Shown here piece by piece: positions 48,226 to 57,645 of a stretch of 64,000 nucleotides of DNA. A program made the translations under genes and the position numbers. Position 1 is the stretch's first letter. Each line of letters starts with the position of its first letter. The notes beneath the pieces are model-generated. The model had not been told where the DNA came from. It was given only the letters and a program-made list of their open reading frames with translations, and did not search any database. Source of the DNA: Pleurocapsaceae cyanobacterium CSU_1_1 (GTDB lineage: Bacteria; Cyanobacteriota; Cyanobacteriia; Cyanobacteriales; Xenococcaceae); assembly GCA_012034765.1 (NCBI GenBank), contig JAAUOU010000002.1, positions 1 to 64,000 of the forward strand. The letters run 5' to 3'.

Positions 48226-48840
48226 TTGAACACTGCGACTAAGAGCATTACTTATCCCATTGTTGAAACCTTTCATTCTTTGCAGGGAGAAGGTTATTGG
48301 ACAGGAGTAAACGCTTTTTTTATTCGTTTAGGAGGATGTGATGTTCATTGTCCTTGGTGTGATACTAAACACTCCTGGAATCCTCAACGTCATCCCCAGC
48401 AGTCGGCACGAGATTTGACACTCATAGCTCAAGCAGTTAATCCAGCGATCGTCATTATTACTGGTGGCGAGCCGTTGATGCACGATTTATTTCCTTTAAC
48501 TACCGCCCTAAAAAATGCAGGATTGCAGGTTCATTTAGAAACTTCTGGCGCTCATCCTTTAACCGGGGATTTTGATTGGATTACATTTTCTCCTAAGCAG
48601 TTTAAAGCGCCTCATTTCAGCATTTACGATCGCGCTAGTGAATTAAAAGTCGTGGTCACTAGCGAGTTTGATTTAAAATGGGCAGAACAACAGGCAAGTT
48701 TAGTTTCAAAATCCACCCTGTGTTATCTACAGCCTGAATGGAACTCTCCTCAGAGTAAAAGTTTGATTTTTGTCTATATTTTGCAGCATCCTCGGTGGCG
48801 GCTGAGTCTGCAAACTCACAAACTGTTAAATATTCAATAG
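48226..48840 (+). CDS. queE: 7-carboxy-7-deazaguanine synthase
   Basis: A 204-residue radical SAM enzyme of queuosine/7-deazaguanine synthesis. It has the FHSLQGEGYWTG opening and the cluster motif GCDVHCPWCDTKHSW, which is CxxxCxxC with the three cluster Cys. TGGEPLMHDLF and LETSGAHP are further SAM-binding marks. The start is probably the TTG giving MNTATKSITYPIVE; no ATG is available close upstream. Confidence 0.92.
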   Translation: MNTATKSITYPIVETFHSLQGEGYWTGVNAFFIRLGGCDVHCPWCDTKHSWNPQRHPQQSARDLTLIAQAVNPAIVIITGGEPLMHDLFPLTTALKNAGLQVHLETSGAHPLTGDFDWITFSPKQFKAPHFSIYDRASELKVVVTSEFDLKWAEQQASLVSKSTLCYLQPEWNSPQSKSLIFVYILQHPRWRLSLQTHKLLNIQ

Positions 48841-49137
48841 TGAATATCCTTAAGTGAAGTTGAGATGGTAAAAAGGAGTATTGAATTTAAAATTAAGATT
48901 ATTTTGAGGATTTCGTAGCTTTAATTGGCGAAAAAATTAAATAGTGAAAAAGTGGACGAATCTCGATTTTTGCCTTACAAAACAAAAGAGAAACAAATAA
49001 TCGACCGTTTGCTGATTATCTGATTGTTGCTTTTAAATAATTTTCAGGCTCGGATAATCACAGGATTACCCTAAACAAATAGCAAAGTCGATCGCCTACC
49101 TAAATTACTCGCCTTATTGTTGCCATTATCCAAGCTT

Positions 49138-49983
49138 ATGATTGTCTCGAAACTTTATGTTTATCCTCTCAAATCTGGTCAAGGAATCGAGCTACAGCAA
49201 GCACAGGTGCAAACCAAAGGATTTGTTGGCGATCGCTTAATGATGCTGGTGGCGGGAAATGGTAGGTTTATCACTCAAAGACAGTTTCCTCAGTTGGCAA
49301 AAATTCAAGTCACAATTGTCGGAGAAAGCACTACTCTCCAGGTAATAGACTGTACTTTCCCCTCGATTACTTTTATCTCTAGTCTAAATGGTGCGTTAAT
49401 TGAAGTGGAAATGTGGCGCGATCGCTTTTTAGCCATCGATCAGGGAAATGAAGTAGCCCAGTGGTTTCATCAATTTTTAAATTTGCCTGGGGATAAAGTT
49501 TGTCGTTTAGTTAGACAATCTTCAGCGCATACTCGCTTATTAGCCAAGAAATATTCCCAGGAGGAGGATCTGCCTTTGAGCTTGGCAGACAATTATCCAG
49601 TCATGCTTACTGCTAGCGCCTCTTTGATGGAACTCAATCAAAGAATTATCGAAATTCATCAACAGGATAGTCAAGCAATACCCATGAACCGTTTTCGTCC
49701 TAATGTAGTTATTGAAACTATTGAACCATTTATTGAAGATTGTTGGAGACTAATTCAAATTGGCGAGATTCAGTTTGAGGTAGCAAAACCCTGTAGTCGC
49801 TGCATTATCACCACGATCAATCAAAGCGACGGTAATAAAAATAGCCTCAAAGAACCTTTAAATACTCTGGGAACTTTTCGCCAACTAAGTGAACAGGGAG
49901 TTATGTTTGGCGTTAATCTGATTCCGCACAATGAAGGTATTATTCAAATAGGCGATCGCCTGGAAGTTTTGGCAACTAGATAA
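49138..49983 (+). CDS. MOSC-domain molybdenum-cofactor sulfur-carrier-like protein
   Basis: 281 residues from ATG at 49138 (MIVSKLYVYPLKSGQGIELQ); an in-frame TTG seven codons upstream is less likely. A MOSC_N domain (about 1-115, VGDRLMMLV, FITQRQFPQLAKI) is followed by a MOSC domain with RFRPNVVIE and the Cys motif KPCSRCIITTIN. Relatives are mARC-type molybdoenzymes and YcbX-like proteins that reduce N-hydroxylated compounds. A ferredoxin domain is absent. The spacer of about 300 bp upstream shows nothing recognisable. Confidence 0.85.
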   Translation: MIVSKLYVYPLKSGQGIELQQAQVQTKGFVGDRLMMLVAGNGRFITQRQFPQLAKIQVTIVGESTTLQVIDCTFPSITFISSLNGALIEVEMWRDRFLAIDQGNEVAQWFHQFLNLPGDKVCRLVRQSSAHTRLLAKKYSQEEDLPLSLADNYPVMLTASASLMELNQRIIEIHQQDSQAIPMNRFRPNVVIETIEPFIEDCWRLIQIGEIQFEVAKPCSRCIITTINQSDGNKNSLKEPLNTLGTFRQLSEQGVMFGVNLIPHNEGIIQIGDRLEVLATR

Positions 49984-50013
49984 TTAAGCTAGATTAAGCT
50001 TAACTTAACGGTA

Positions 50014-51462
50014 TTAATGATTCTCTTTAAAAGAATTATATTGTTCTTCATTAATTCTGCCCGCCTCATAGAGAGTATCGGTAATTTCGGAAATAGTTAG
50101 CACAGAATGAGCGCGATAGCCGTTGTCTTTTAGTCTATCTTTTACCCCTCCTTCATGGTCGATAAACACTACGATATCCTCAATGTTTAAACCCGCAGAT
50201 TTTAGCTTTTCTGCCCCTTCCATAACGCTTTTGCCGCTAATCAAAATATCGTCGATTACTACTACCTTTTCGCCTGGGTGAAAGTTACCTTCAATTAGAC
50301 GACGTGTACCGTGTGCTTTAACTTCCTTGCGGGGGAAAATCATCGGACGTTGGAGATTTAAAGCTAATCCTGTAGCCGTAGGTAATGCACCATAGGGAAT
50401 ACCAGCAATGCGATCAAACTCTAGCTGTCGGACAATATCACCATAGGCATCCAACACCTGATTAAATAAGTGGGGATTAGAAATAATTTTCCGCAGATCG
50501 ATATAGTAAGAAAAGGTTGCTCCTGATGCTTGAACATACTCGCCAAACAGCAAACAGCCAATATCAAACAGTTCGAGAATTAGAGCTTGATAGGGGTGAG
50601 AAGCTAATAAGCAGACATCAGCAGTCCAAAGATCGCAACTAGCACCCTGGTTAGTTTTTGCGACACGATAGGTATTGAGCTTTTGATTGAGGTTAGCTAC
50701 TTCTGTCGCCAAATTATTACTAGTCAAAAAGTCCTGGGGAATGGGAATCAATAATCCTTCTCCCATACTGTTTAGACCAGTATTAATTAACGATTCTAAA
50801 TTATTTTTCTTACTCCACAGACTACGTAGTAAGATTGTTCTTTCAGGAGCGATCGCTCTAATTTTACTCAACACCTCAATATTAGTCGTCCCTACTTCTA
50901 AATATAGCTGTTCGGGAGTTGCCCAGGATTGCGCTTCTTGAACAACCTGGAGATAAAATGGCTGCTCAAAACTAGGATATCTTTGTAAAGTCTCTGCCTG
51001 GGGATTAGAAGTATGGGCGAGAATAAATACAGCTTTATCGGCATAAACCAAAAAGGGTGCTGCATGATCTTGTCCTGCATAAGGAGTTAGAGTAACAGCA
51101 TCAACCTGCCACTGTTCAAAGATCGCCTTGGCAAAAACAGTACTGGTATTGAGATCGCTGTGTTTAGCATCCAAAATTACAGGAATAGACTTAGGTATTG
51201 CTGCCAAAATTCGTGTTAATAACTCCAACCCCGCACTGCCTAATGCCTGATAAAAACCCAAAGTCGGCTTGTAACCACAGACGCGATCGCTCGTTGATGT
51301 AATTACCCACAATAACCAAGTTTCAAGATCTTCAAGCAAACTGTCCCCACCTCGAAGATACTCAGATGGCATCATTTCGGGATTAGGATCGAGTCCTACG
51401 ATTAAAAGACTGTTGTTGGTGGCGATCGCTGATGGAGTTTTGCCGTAAAATTCATGGTGCAT
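50014..51462 (-). CDS. pyrF-pyrE fusion: Bifunctional OMP decarboxylase / orotate phosphoribosyltransferase
   Basis: About 482 residues. The first half is PyrF of the type-2 family (SLLIVGLDPNPEMMPSEY, catalytic ILDAKHSDLNTSTVFAKAI). The second half is PyrE (about 285-480) with the PRPP motif EKVVVIDDILISGKSVMEGA. Together they carry out the last two steps of UMP synthesis, in reversed domain order compared with the animal UMPS. The start is taken at MHHEFYGKTP because that ATG shares one base with the stop of the upstream cupin gene; nine more upstream codons are in frame. Confidence 0.93.
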   Translation of the reverse strand: MHHEFYGKTPSAIATNNSLLIVGLDPNPEMMPSEYLRGGDSLLEDLETWLLWVITSTSDRVCGYKPTLGFYQALGSAGLELLTRILAAIPKSIPVILDAKHSDLNTSTVFAKAIFEQWQVDAVTLTPYAGQDHAAPFLVYADKAVFILAHTSNPQAETLQRYPSFEQPFYLQVVQEAQSWATPEQLYLEVGTTNIEVLSKIRAIAPERTILLRSLWSKKNNLESLINTGLNSMGEGLLIPIPQDFLTSNNLATEVANLNQKLNTYRVAKTNQGASCDLWTADVCLLASHPYQALILELFDIGCLLFGEYVQASGATFSYYIDLRKIISNPHLFNQVLDAYGDIVRQLEFDRIAGIPYGALPTATGLALNLQRPMIFPRKEVKAHGTRRLIEGNFHPGEKVVVIDDILISGKSVMEGAEKLKSAGLNIEDIVVFIDHEGGVKDRLKDNGYRAHSVLTISEITDTLYEAGRINEEQYNSFKENH

Positions 51463-51785
51463 CAAAAGAAGACAGTAAGCCAAATACAAGGAGGTTCAGT
51501 ACTGGTATACTCAACTCGATGTTTTTGATGAGCAGGTATTAAGAGATAATCTCCTTTAATTAGCTTAATACGAGAATTATCCTCATAGCTCAATTCTCCT
51601 GACCCTTGAAGCACAATTAACCATTCATTCTGCTCTTGGTCGTACCATTCCCCTGCTGGGGTTACTTGCCCTGTGGAAATGATCCGTTTGATGGAAATCT
51701 GGTCATTATGCCACAAAGTCTCGAATAATTCCGCTGGGGGCAGTTGTTCGGGCAACTTAAATATATTTTCTCTTTGATCTTTCAT
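51462..51785 (-). CDS. Small cupin-domain protein
   Basis: 107 residues forming one cupin barrel. GEWYDQEQNEWLIVLQGSGE corresponds to cupin motif 1 and KGDYLLIPAHQKHRVEYTST to motif 2, with His residues for a metal. It overlaps pyrF-pyrE by one base, so it is translated with it. A link to pyrimidine metabolism is suggested only by position. Confidence 0.82.
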   Translation of the reverse strand: MKDQRENIFKLPEQLPPAELFETLWHNDQISIKRIISTGQVTPAGEWYDQEQNEWLIVLQGSGELSYEDNSRIKLIKGDYLLIPAHQKHRVEYTSTEPPCIWLTVFF

Positions 51786-51859
51786 CTCAACAAGCTTTAC
51801 AGTTTAAGCTTTTAACTAAAAGCGATCGCGCCTTTGTAATGCGATGGGAAAGCAGTTTC

Positions 51860-52258
51860 TTATAAAAACACCGCAGAAGCAACATTAAATCTTATTGCTA
51901 AAGCGCGAATTTGTCTGATATTTAATTCTCGTTTTCCGTTAATTATTTCTGAGATAACTCCCTGGGATCCAATCTCTGGTAAATCAGATTGAGATAAAGA
52001 ATATTCATCCATAAAATGAATTAGCATATCTACTCCACTACAATCTGGAATTGGATAATGTTGTTCTTCATAAGCTTCGATCACAATTCCCAATGTATCT
52101 AGAAAAGTATAAAGAGTATGGACGGTATTTGCTCCTACTTCATCAATTAAGCTATTTAATCTGGCAATTGCTTGATCGTATTCTAAATCATTATTAATCG
52201 TTAAATACGGAGCAATTTCTGCCCACTGTTGTTTTATTTTTGGTGTAATAGTACTCAA
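51860..52258 (-). CDS. higA: HigA-type antitoxin
   Basis: 132 residues. The N-terminal part (EIAPYLTINNDLEYDQAIAR) and the C-terminal HTH (DLPEIGSQGVISEIINGKRE, then LNIRQIRALAIRFNV) match the longer HigA antitoxins that follow HigB-type RelE-fold toxins. The start is TTG, overlapping the stop of the decayed higB (TTGA). As an antitoxin it would bind HigB and repress the operon; with HigB broken it is an orphan here. Confidence 0.8.
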   Translation of the reverse strand: MSTITPKIKQQWAEIAPYLTINNDLEYDQAIARLNSLIDEVGANTVHTLYTFLDTLGIVIEAYEEQHYPIPDCSGVDMLIHFMDEYSLSQSDLPEIGSQGVISEIINGKRELNIRQIRALAIRFNVASAVFL

Positions 52259-52383
52259 GATTTCCAGTCTCCTTTATTGTATTCAGAATGGGTTAATACA
52301 TGGCGGATGTAAATTTTTCTGCGGTTGAAGTGAATAGATGCAATATATCAGTATCCTGAAACTACAATTAGAGTAAACTTGCC
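52255..52383 (-). pseudogene. higB: Remnant of the HigB toxin gene
   Basis: The last 43 codons of a HigB-like toxin. GKFTLIVVSGY ends at an in-frame TGA, then YIASIHFNRRKIYIRHVLTH and SEYNKGDWKS, the conserved C-terminus of HigB mRNA interferases, run up to the stop that overlaps higA. The first half of the toxin, about 50 residues, is not found in any frame upstream. The toxin is therefore inactive. Confidence 0.75.
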
Positions 52384-52495
52384 TGGAAAAGATGGTTCGC
52401 CTTACAACCAAACGCAGTTGCGATCGCTCGACGATGTTTTAAACTTAATTCCTAACTATTGAAGTAGATTGTGATCAGTAACTGGACTGGTAACT

Positions 52496-53473
52496 TTATA
52501 CTGTCATTTGTGGAACAAACCAGTTTACAGCTTTGGTTAAAGCGAGATCAATATCAGACTGGGGTAAACCTAATTCTGTGACTGCTTTACAAGCATCATA
52601 AAACATCTTTTGCTGCGCCATACGTACGCCGTCTAGGGCAACTGTGGGATTTTTGCCTAATTTCGCTAAAATATTCTCTTCTAACCAAGCAACACCGTAG
52701 GGAATCCCATAGGGAATAGTATATTTGGGCGCGGGTATGTTGGTAATTTGTTCTAGCTTGCCCAGTAATTGCTTGAAAGTTAGATTTTGATTGCCTAAAA
52801 TATAGCGATCGCCTGTTTTACCCTTAGTTAAAGCTAGAATATGCCCCTGGACTACATCTTGAACATCAATTAAATTTAGTCCTGTATCGAGGTAAAAAGG
52901 CATTTTACGTTGGAGAAAACGCACAATAATCTCTCCTGTAGGAGTAGGCTTTAAGTCGAATGCACCGATAGGGGTGCTGGGATTGACAATGACAACATCT
53001 TGCCCTTGCTGTACTGCTTTTACCGCCTCTTGTTCAGCATAGTATTTAGACTTTTTATAATCTCCTACTAGTTTATCTACAGGGCTTTGATAAGTCTCAT
53101 CCGCTACCCCGTCTTGTTTAACTCCAATAGCAGCCACGGAACTTGTATAAACCGTGCGTTCAATCCCTGCTTGACGGGCGCATTGCAGAATATTGCGCGT
53201 ACCTAAAACATTGCTGCGGTAAAGTAAATCGCGATCGCCTTGCCATAGAGAATATTGCGCGGCAACATGAAACAACACCTGACAACCAGACATTAAAGAA
53301 GATAGATCGCTGCTATTTAAATTTCCTGTAACGATCTCGACATCTAGAGACTGGAGGTTATCTAGGGAACTCTGACTACGCACTAAAGCTTTAACCTCGT
53401 ATCCTTGCTGTAACAATAGCCTAATTAAATTAGCCCCAACAAAACCCGTGCCACCAGTTACGAAAGCTTTCAT
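52496..53473 (-). CDS. NAD-dependent sugar epimerase/reductase, HpnA-like
   Basis: A 325-residue extended short-chain dehydrogenase. Nucleotide-binding GGTGFVGANLIRLLL, LFHVAAQYSLW, the catalytic Ser in TSSVAAIG and YKKSKYYAE (Tyr-x3-Lys) are present. VNPSTPIGAFDLKPTPTG is typical of the hopanoid-associated epimerase HpnA. No other hopanoid gene is in the window, so the biological role is inferred from family only. Confidence 0.83.
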   Translation of the reverse strand: MKAFVTGGTGFVGANLIRLLLQQGYEVKALVRSQSSLDNLQSLDVEIVTGNLNSSDLSSLMSGCQVLFHVAAQYSLWQGDRDLLYRSNVLGTRNILQCARQAGIERTVYTSSVAAIGVKQDGVADETYQSPVDKLVGDYKKSKYYAEQEAVKAVQQGQDVVIVNPSTPIGAFDLKPTPTGEIIVRFLQRKMPFYLDTGLNLIDVQDVVQGHILALTKGKTGDRYILGNQNLTFKQLLGKLEQITNIPAPKYTIPYGIPYGVAWLEENILAKLGKNPTVALDGVRMAQQKMFYDACKAVTELGLPQSDIDLALTKAVNWFVPQMTV

Positions 53474-53497
53474 TGTTAATTAACTATGTTTGAGGAT

Positions 53498-53545
53498 AGG
53501 GAATTAGGGAATTAGGGAATTAGGGAAATAGGGAATTAGGAATTT
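53498..53545. repeat. Tandem octamer repeat (GGGAATTA)
   Basis: Five adjacent units of GGGAATTA with one GGGAAATA variant, ending in a truncated GGAATT. Similar shorter arrays occur near 10.2 and 20.6 kb. Such short tandem arrays are common between cyanobacterial genes. Confidence 0.8.
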
Positions 53546-53604
53546 ATTACGCAGCCACAATCTCATTGTTCACCACGAAGCCAACCTTGGAAGCTTTAAA
53601 ATAT

Positions 53605-53642
53605 AAACATCCCCACCGACGACCAAATCATTGGGGATGTTT
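53605..53642 (+). terminator. Hairpin upstream of the small coiled-coil gene
   Basis: AAACATCCCC / GGGGATGTTT, a 10-bp perfect stem with an 18-nt loop. Weak T content follows (TATTCAACTA). It lies 38 nt before the next ATG, so it could be a terminator of upstream transcription or a leader structure. Confidence 0.45.
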
Positions 53643-53679
53643 ATTCAACTATTTATTCAGTCTAACTGGAGTATACCAA

Positions 53680-53967
53680 ATGACTAATCCTATTATCCAA
53701 ACTGACATCGCTGATATTCTCAAGGAAATTAAATTAGACCAGAAAGAAATACTCAAAGAAGTTGGAAGTCTAAGACAAGAAGTAAACGAGATTAAGGTAA
53801 ATCTGGAGACAGTTAAAGGAAACCTTAAAGCCCTAGATACTAAAGTCGAGCAGTTAGATAAACGCCTTAGCAATAGTGAATTAACCAATCGTGGCATTTT
53901 AATCGGCTTAGTGGTTATTATTCTTGGTGGTGCTGCTAAACTTTTTGGTTTTATGGGTAATTCTTGA
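53680..53967 (+). CDS. Small coiled-coil protein with a C-terminal membrane anchor
   Basis: 95 residues from the ATG at 53680, which has GGAG 8 nt upstream; a longer in-frame start would run through the hairpin and is rejected. Residues about 8-70 form a heptad-type coiled coil (DQKEILKEVGSLRQEVNEIK, VKGNLKALDTKVEQLDKRL). A single membrane span follows (GILIGLVVIILGGAAKLFGF). This layout resembles tail-anchored XhlA-like proteins. Function unknown. Confidence 0.65.
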   Translation: MTNPIIQTDIADILKEIKLDQKEILKEVGSLRQEVNEIKVNLETVKGNLKALDTKVEQLDKRLSNSELTNRGILIGLVVIILGGAAKLFGFMGNS

Positions 53968-54013
53968 TTCGTGACTCTCCAGACATCAACTCAAAGATTA
54001 TAAAGGTTATGTC

Positions 54014-55927
54014 CTAATTTACCGTTGCTTTTTGTCTTTGAGATTTAATTTCCAAATAAACCAATAAGGCATTAACGTCCGCAGGGTTAACCCCACCAAT
54101 ACGGCTAGCTTGACCGATAGTTAAAGGTTTAACTTGATTCAGTTTTTCTCTGGCCTCCATCCGCAGAGTTTCCACCGTGAGGTAGTCCAAATCTTGAGGC
54201 AGTCGAAGCTTAGTATGTTTTGCCATTTGATCGATCTGTAACTGCTGACGTTTAATATAGCCAGAATATTTAAGATCGATTTCTGCCCCTTCTGTCTCAG
54301 CAATATTTAATGCAGCATTATCTAAGCCGTATTTTTTGAGATCGGCATAATGAAACTTGGGACGACGCAGCAAATCTGCCAGGGTAATCGAGCCTTTAAT
54401 CTTTTGTTGCGTTTCTTCGGCGATCGCTATTCCTACCTCTTCCTGTTCTTTAATCCGAGTTTCCTTCAGTCTAGACTTTTCAGCGGCAATTTTAGCTTGC
54501 TTATCGAGATAAAGCTGCCATCGGCGATCGTCAATTAAACCGATTTCTCGACCCAAAGGAGTCAAACGGCGATCGGCATTATCTGAACGTAGTAACAGGC
54601 GGTATTCTGAGCGACTAGTCAACATTCGATAGGGTTCTCGCAAGTCCTTCGTACAAAGATCGTCAATGAGCGTACCCAGGTAGCTTTGCTCTCTAGAGAA
54701 AATAACTTCAGGTTCGCCTTTAACAAACTTGACCGCATTAATCCCCGCTACTAAACCCTGTCCCGCAGCTTCCTCATAGCCAGTAGTGCCGTTGATTTGC
54801 CCCGCGCTATATAGCCCCTCAACTTTTTTAGTCATCAAAGTAGGGTAACACTGGGTTGCAGGGATAAAGTCATACTCAACAGCATAAGCAGGACGTAGCA
54901 TAACGCATTTTTCTAGACCAGGAAGGGTTCTCAGCATTGCTAGCTGTAATTTTTCAGGCAATCCCGTGGAAAACCCTTGAATATAAAGCTCAGGAATTTC
55001 TCTACCCTCTGGTTCAATAAAGATCTGATGACTTTCTTTATCGGCAAAACGGACAATTTTATCTTCAATACTCGGACAGTAACGAGGTCCTTTGGCATCT
55101 ACCCAACCACCGTATACAGGAGAAAGATGGAGGTTATCGCGAATAATTTTATGAGTTTCGGCAGTAGTACGAGTTAGATAGCAGTTCATTTGCTCTCTTT
55201 CGACCCAGGCTTCGGGGTCAAAGCTAAACCAGCGCATCTCTTCATCGGGTGGCTGGGGGGTCATTTTGCTGTAGTCTACCGATCGCTTGTCCACCCTAGC
55301 AGGAGTCCCTGTTTTTAGTCTGCCTGTCTCAAAACCTAGCCGATTGAGAGTCTCTGTTAACCCCGTAACGGCAAATTCGCCCGATCGCCCTGCATCCATC
55401 GATTTATTACCGACCCAAATCTTACCTCCTAAGAAAGTACCTGTGGTCAGAATTATTGCCTTAGCTGCAAAACAACTTCCAAAGTAGGTTTCAATGCCTA
55501 GCATTTCATCGTTTTTACCCAAAATTAGATCCGTTACCATTCCCTCGCGGATACTCAAATTCTCCTGATTTTCCACAATCTGCTTCATCACCGCAGCATA
55601 TTCTCGCTTATCGGTTTGCACCCGTAATGCCCACACCGCAGGGCCACGAGAAGCATTTAGCACTCGTTTTTGCAAATAGGTGCGATCGCTTACCTTGCCA
55701 ATCTCTCCTCCCAAGGCATCAATTTCATGGGTCAATTGGGACTTAGCAGGACCACCCACCGCAGGGTTACAAGGTTGCCAAGCAATACGATCTAAGTTAA
55801 GAGTTAACATCAAGGTACGACAGCCTAATCTGGCTGCTGCCAATGCTGCCTCACAGCCAGAATGTCCACCACCGACCACGATAATATCGAAAGCGTCTTG
55901 AAAATCTACAGTCTGAGATACGGTCAT
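54014..55927 (-). CDS. mnmG: tRNA uridine-5-carboxymethylaminomethyl modification enzyme MnmG
   Basis: 637 residues, also known as GidA. The FAD-binding motif [23 protein letters not shown] is at the N-terminus (about 13-36). [37 protein letters not shown] and the C-terminal helical domain ([15 protein letters not shown]) are family marks. With MnmE it modifies U34 of several tRNAs, including tRNA-Glu. Normal length. Single gene. Confidence 0.97.
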   Translation of the reverse strand: MTVSQTVDFQDAFDIIVVGGGHSGCEAALAAARLGCRTLMLTLNLDRIAWQPCNPAVGGPAKSQLTHEIDALGGEIGKVSDRTYLQKRVLNASRGPAVWALRVQTDKREYAAVMKQIVENQENLSIREGMVTDLILGKNDEMLGIETYFGSCFAAKAIILTTGTFLGGKIWVGNKSMDAGRSGEFAVTGLTETLNRLGFETGRLKTGTPARVDKRSVDYSKMTPQPPDEEMRWFSFDPEAWVEREQMNCYLTRTTAETHKIIRDNLHLSPVYGGWVDAKGPRYCPSIEDKIVRFADKESHQIFIEPEGREIPELYIQGFSTGLPEKLQLAMLRTLPGLEKCVMLRPAYAVEYDFIPATQCYPTLMTKKVEGLYSAGQINGTTGYEEAAGQGLVAGINAVKFVKGEPEVIFSREQSYLGTLIDDLCTKDLREPYRMLTSRSEYRLLLRSDNADRRLTPLGREIGLIDDRRWQLYLDKQAKIAAEKSRLKETRIKEQEEVGIAIAEETQQKIKGSITLADLLRRPKFHYADLKKYGLDNAALNIAETEGAEIDLKYSGYIKRQQLQIDQMAKHTKLRLPQDLDYLTVETLRMEAREKLNQVKPLTIGQASRIGGVNPADVNALLVYLEIKSQRQKATVN

Positions 55928-56049
55928 ATTAATTAACGATTGAAACAGAGAAGCTGAGAGCTAAAAACTAGTCAGTAAATTTGAACGAGGCTACTTCACA
56001 TTAGGCGTATTAATTGTAACGTAAGAATTCAGGTGGCAATTTAAGGTAG

Positions 56050-56411
56050 TTATTTTTCGTCAGCTAATGTTTCTTGTAATTCTGCTGAGGAGGCTTTGAA
56101 GCCAACTAATACCGCCTGATTATCTTTAGTCAATAAAGGTCGTTTGAGCAACATCGCATCTTGGGCAAAAGCATCAATCCACTGCTGATCGCTAAAAGTG
56201 TTTCGTGCCTCGCCTAAAGCGCGATAAGATTTACCTGAAGTATTCCGCATTGCTTTGCTGCCTAATGCTTTCACCCAACTGGCAATCATTTTTTGATGGG
56301 GAGGATGATCTTTGGTATTAATAAATTCATATTCAAGATTATTGTCCTGTAGCCAGCGATCGCTTTTTTACAAGTCCCACAATTGGGTATGCCATAAACC
56401 TTAATAGCCAT
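56050..56411 (-). CDS. Spx/ArsC-family protein; frame broken near 56366
   Basis: Repaired length is 120 residues. The start MAIKVYGIPNCGTCKK carries the CxxC redox pair of the thioredoxin-like ArsC/Spx family. One missing A in the TGTAAAAAAGCG run breaks the frame. With it restored, the protein reads KKSDRWLQDNNLEYEFINTK and then DHPPHQKMIASWVKALGSK, joining the long frame. The C-terminus (LGEARNTFSDQQWIDAFAQD, MLLKRPLLTKDNQAVLVGFK) matches the family. Members are arsenate-reductase-like or Spx-like redox regulators; the role here is not known. Confidence 0.85.
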
Positions 56412-56550
56412 AATAAGTAATCAGAATTGATTGTTAAACAGAGTTGCTCTTAAAATACTCTATAAATTCGCTGTTTTGTCTGATTTTTGCCTAATTATCT
56501 CATGTTATCAGGTTGATGAGGTTTGTTTTTGGAAGTTATTTTAAAATGAA

Positions 56551-57531
56551 CTACTTTCTGGCAAATGATTTAATTAAAGGAGCATTAGATCTTGGCAGTT
56601 GATTTAAAGCTTCAATAGCTGTCGGCTGGGAACAAACATGAGCATCAATGAATAAACCAATTGCTTCGGCAATCAAATCTCGTAGTTGTGTTTCTGGTTG
56701 AGTGGGTGGAAAGTCTAGAAATAACTGACCCGTTGTAGAATCTAAAGGATCGCAAGCAGAGTAATGGTTTGCACCTTCGAGCAGGAGTAGATAACTATCA
56801 TTTCTGCCACCCGCTATTGCTTCCTGAAAAGTACGTAGAATTGGAGTTGTAGCTTGTTCCCAAGTTACTCCATAGCGATGACTACTATTGGCAATAACTC
56901 CATCACAAGTTCCGCCAATTAATAGTAATGGTAAAGAATCAGGCAGAGGTAAGATTGTTCCTGCTGGATAGCCTAGCTGATTTCCTGCTGCCGTATGGGC
57001 AGCATAGGCAAAAGCAGCAGCAACTTTGGGGAAAAACTGTGGATTAGCACTTTCAATTGCAACTCTACCGCCAGCAGAATGTCCGCCTAAAACGATTTGG
57101 TTTAAGTCGAGTAAGCCTGCCAAAACTCCTTCAGCCTGTAGACGTTTTAACGCCATTAACAGGGTTGGTAAAGCAGATGCTGTTGCCCCTTTCCCGTACA
57201 TGTTTGGAGCTAACCTGGTAATGTCAACCCCTGGGGTGAGCGCCACCATCCCTGGAAAGTTTTCGGCAACCCAGGAAAACGTAACCACTACGAGTCCACG
57301 CTCTGCCAATTTAATCGCAAGCCATTGATACGATTCCCCACCACAGTTAACACCGTTAAAACAAATGATAACCTTAAATGGAGACTGTTGAGAATCAGCA
57401 GGAAAAATACCTATTTGCTCTTGGTTACTTCCTGGTGTTTGACTTGGGTAAAAAACCTTCAGATGAATTGTGTCATATGGGGAAGATGCATTTTCAACTT
57501 TAGCAGCTTGGAAAAGTGAGCGCACATTCAT
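56551..57531 (-). CDS. Alpha/beta-hydrolase, chlorophyllase/dienelactone-hydrolase-like
   Basis: 326 residues. The nucleophile elbow is VLGGHSAGGRVAI (GHSAG with the catalytic Ser), preceded by a beta strand; ICFNGVNCGGESYQWLAIKL is the oxyanion region. The catalytic His is probably in LLLEGANHYSACD. It resembles poly-ester or chlorophyllase-type hydrolases, but the substrate cannot be inferred. No signal peptide is seen. Single gene between the Spx-like gene and proB. Confidence 0.8.
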   Translation of the reverse strand: MNVRSLFQAAKVENASSPYDTIHLKVFYPSQTPGSNQEQIGIFPADSQQSPFKVIICFNGVNCGGESYQWLAIKLAERGLVVVTFSWVAENFPGMVALTPGVDITRLAPNMYGKGATASALPTLLMALKRLQAEGVLAGLLDLNQIVLGGHSAGGRVAIESANPQFFPKVAAAFAYAAHTAAGNQLGYPAGTILPLPDSLPLLLIGGTCDGVIANSSHRYGVTWEQATTPILRTFQEAIAGGRNDSYLLLLEGANHYSACDPLDSTTGQLFLDFPPTQPETQLRDLIAEAIGLFIDAHVCSQPTAIEALNQLPRSNAPLIKSFARK

Positions 57532-57645
57532 AGTATAAAAATTTTGTCAGAATTATATTGATTTGATGCCGATTTTTGGCGCGATCGCTTGTATATTAAA
57601 ACTCAACTATAATTTAAGGGATTCGAACTACTTTTTGCTTGACTC

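Noticed and set aside
53566-53679. Upstream extension of the small coiled-coil protein
   Set aside because: It would translate through a perfect hairpin, while the ATG at 53680 has a good ribosome binding site and starts the natural protein.
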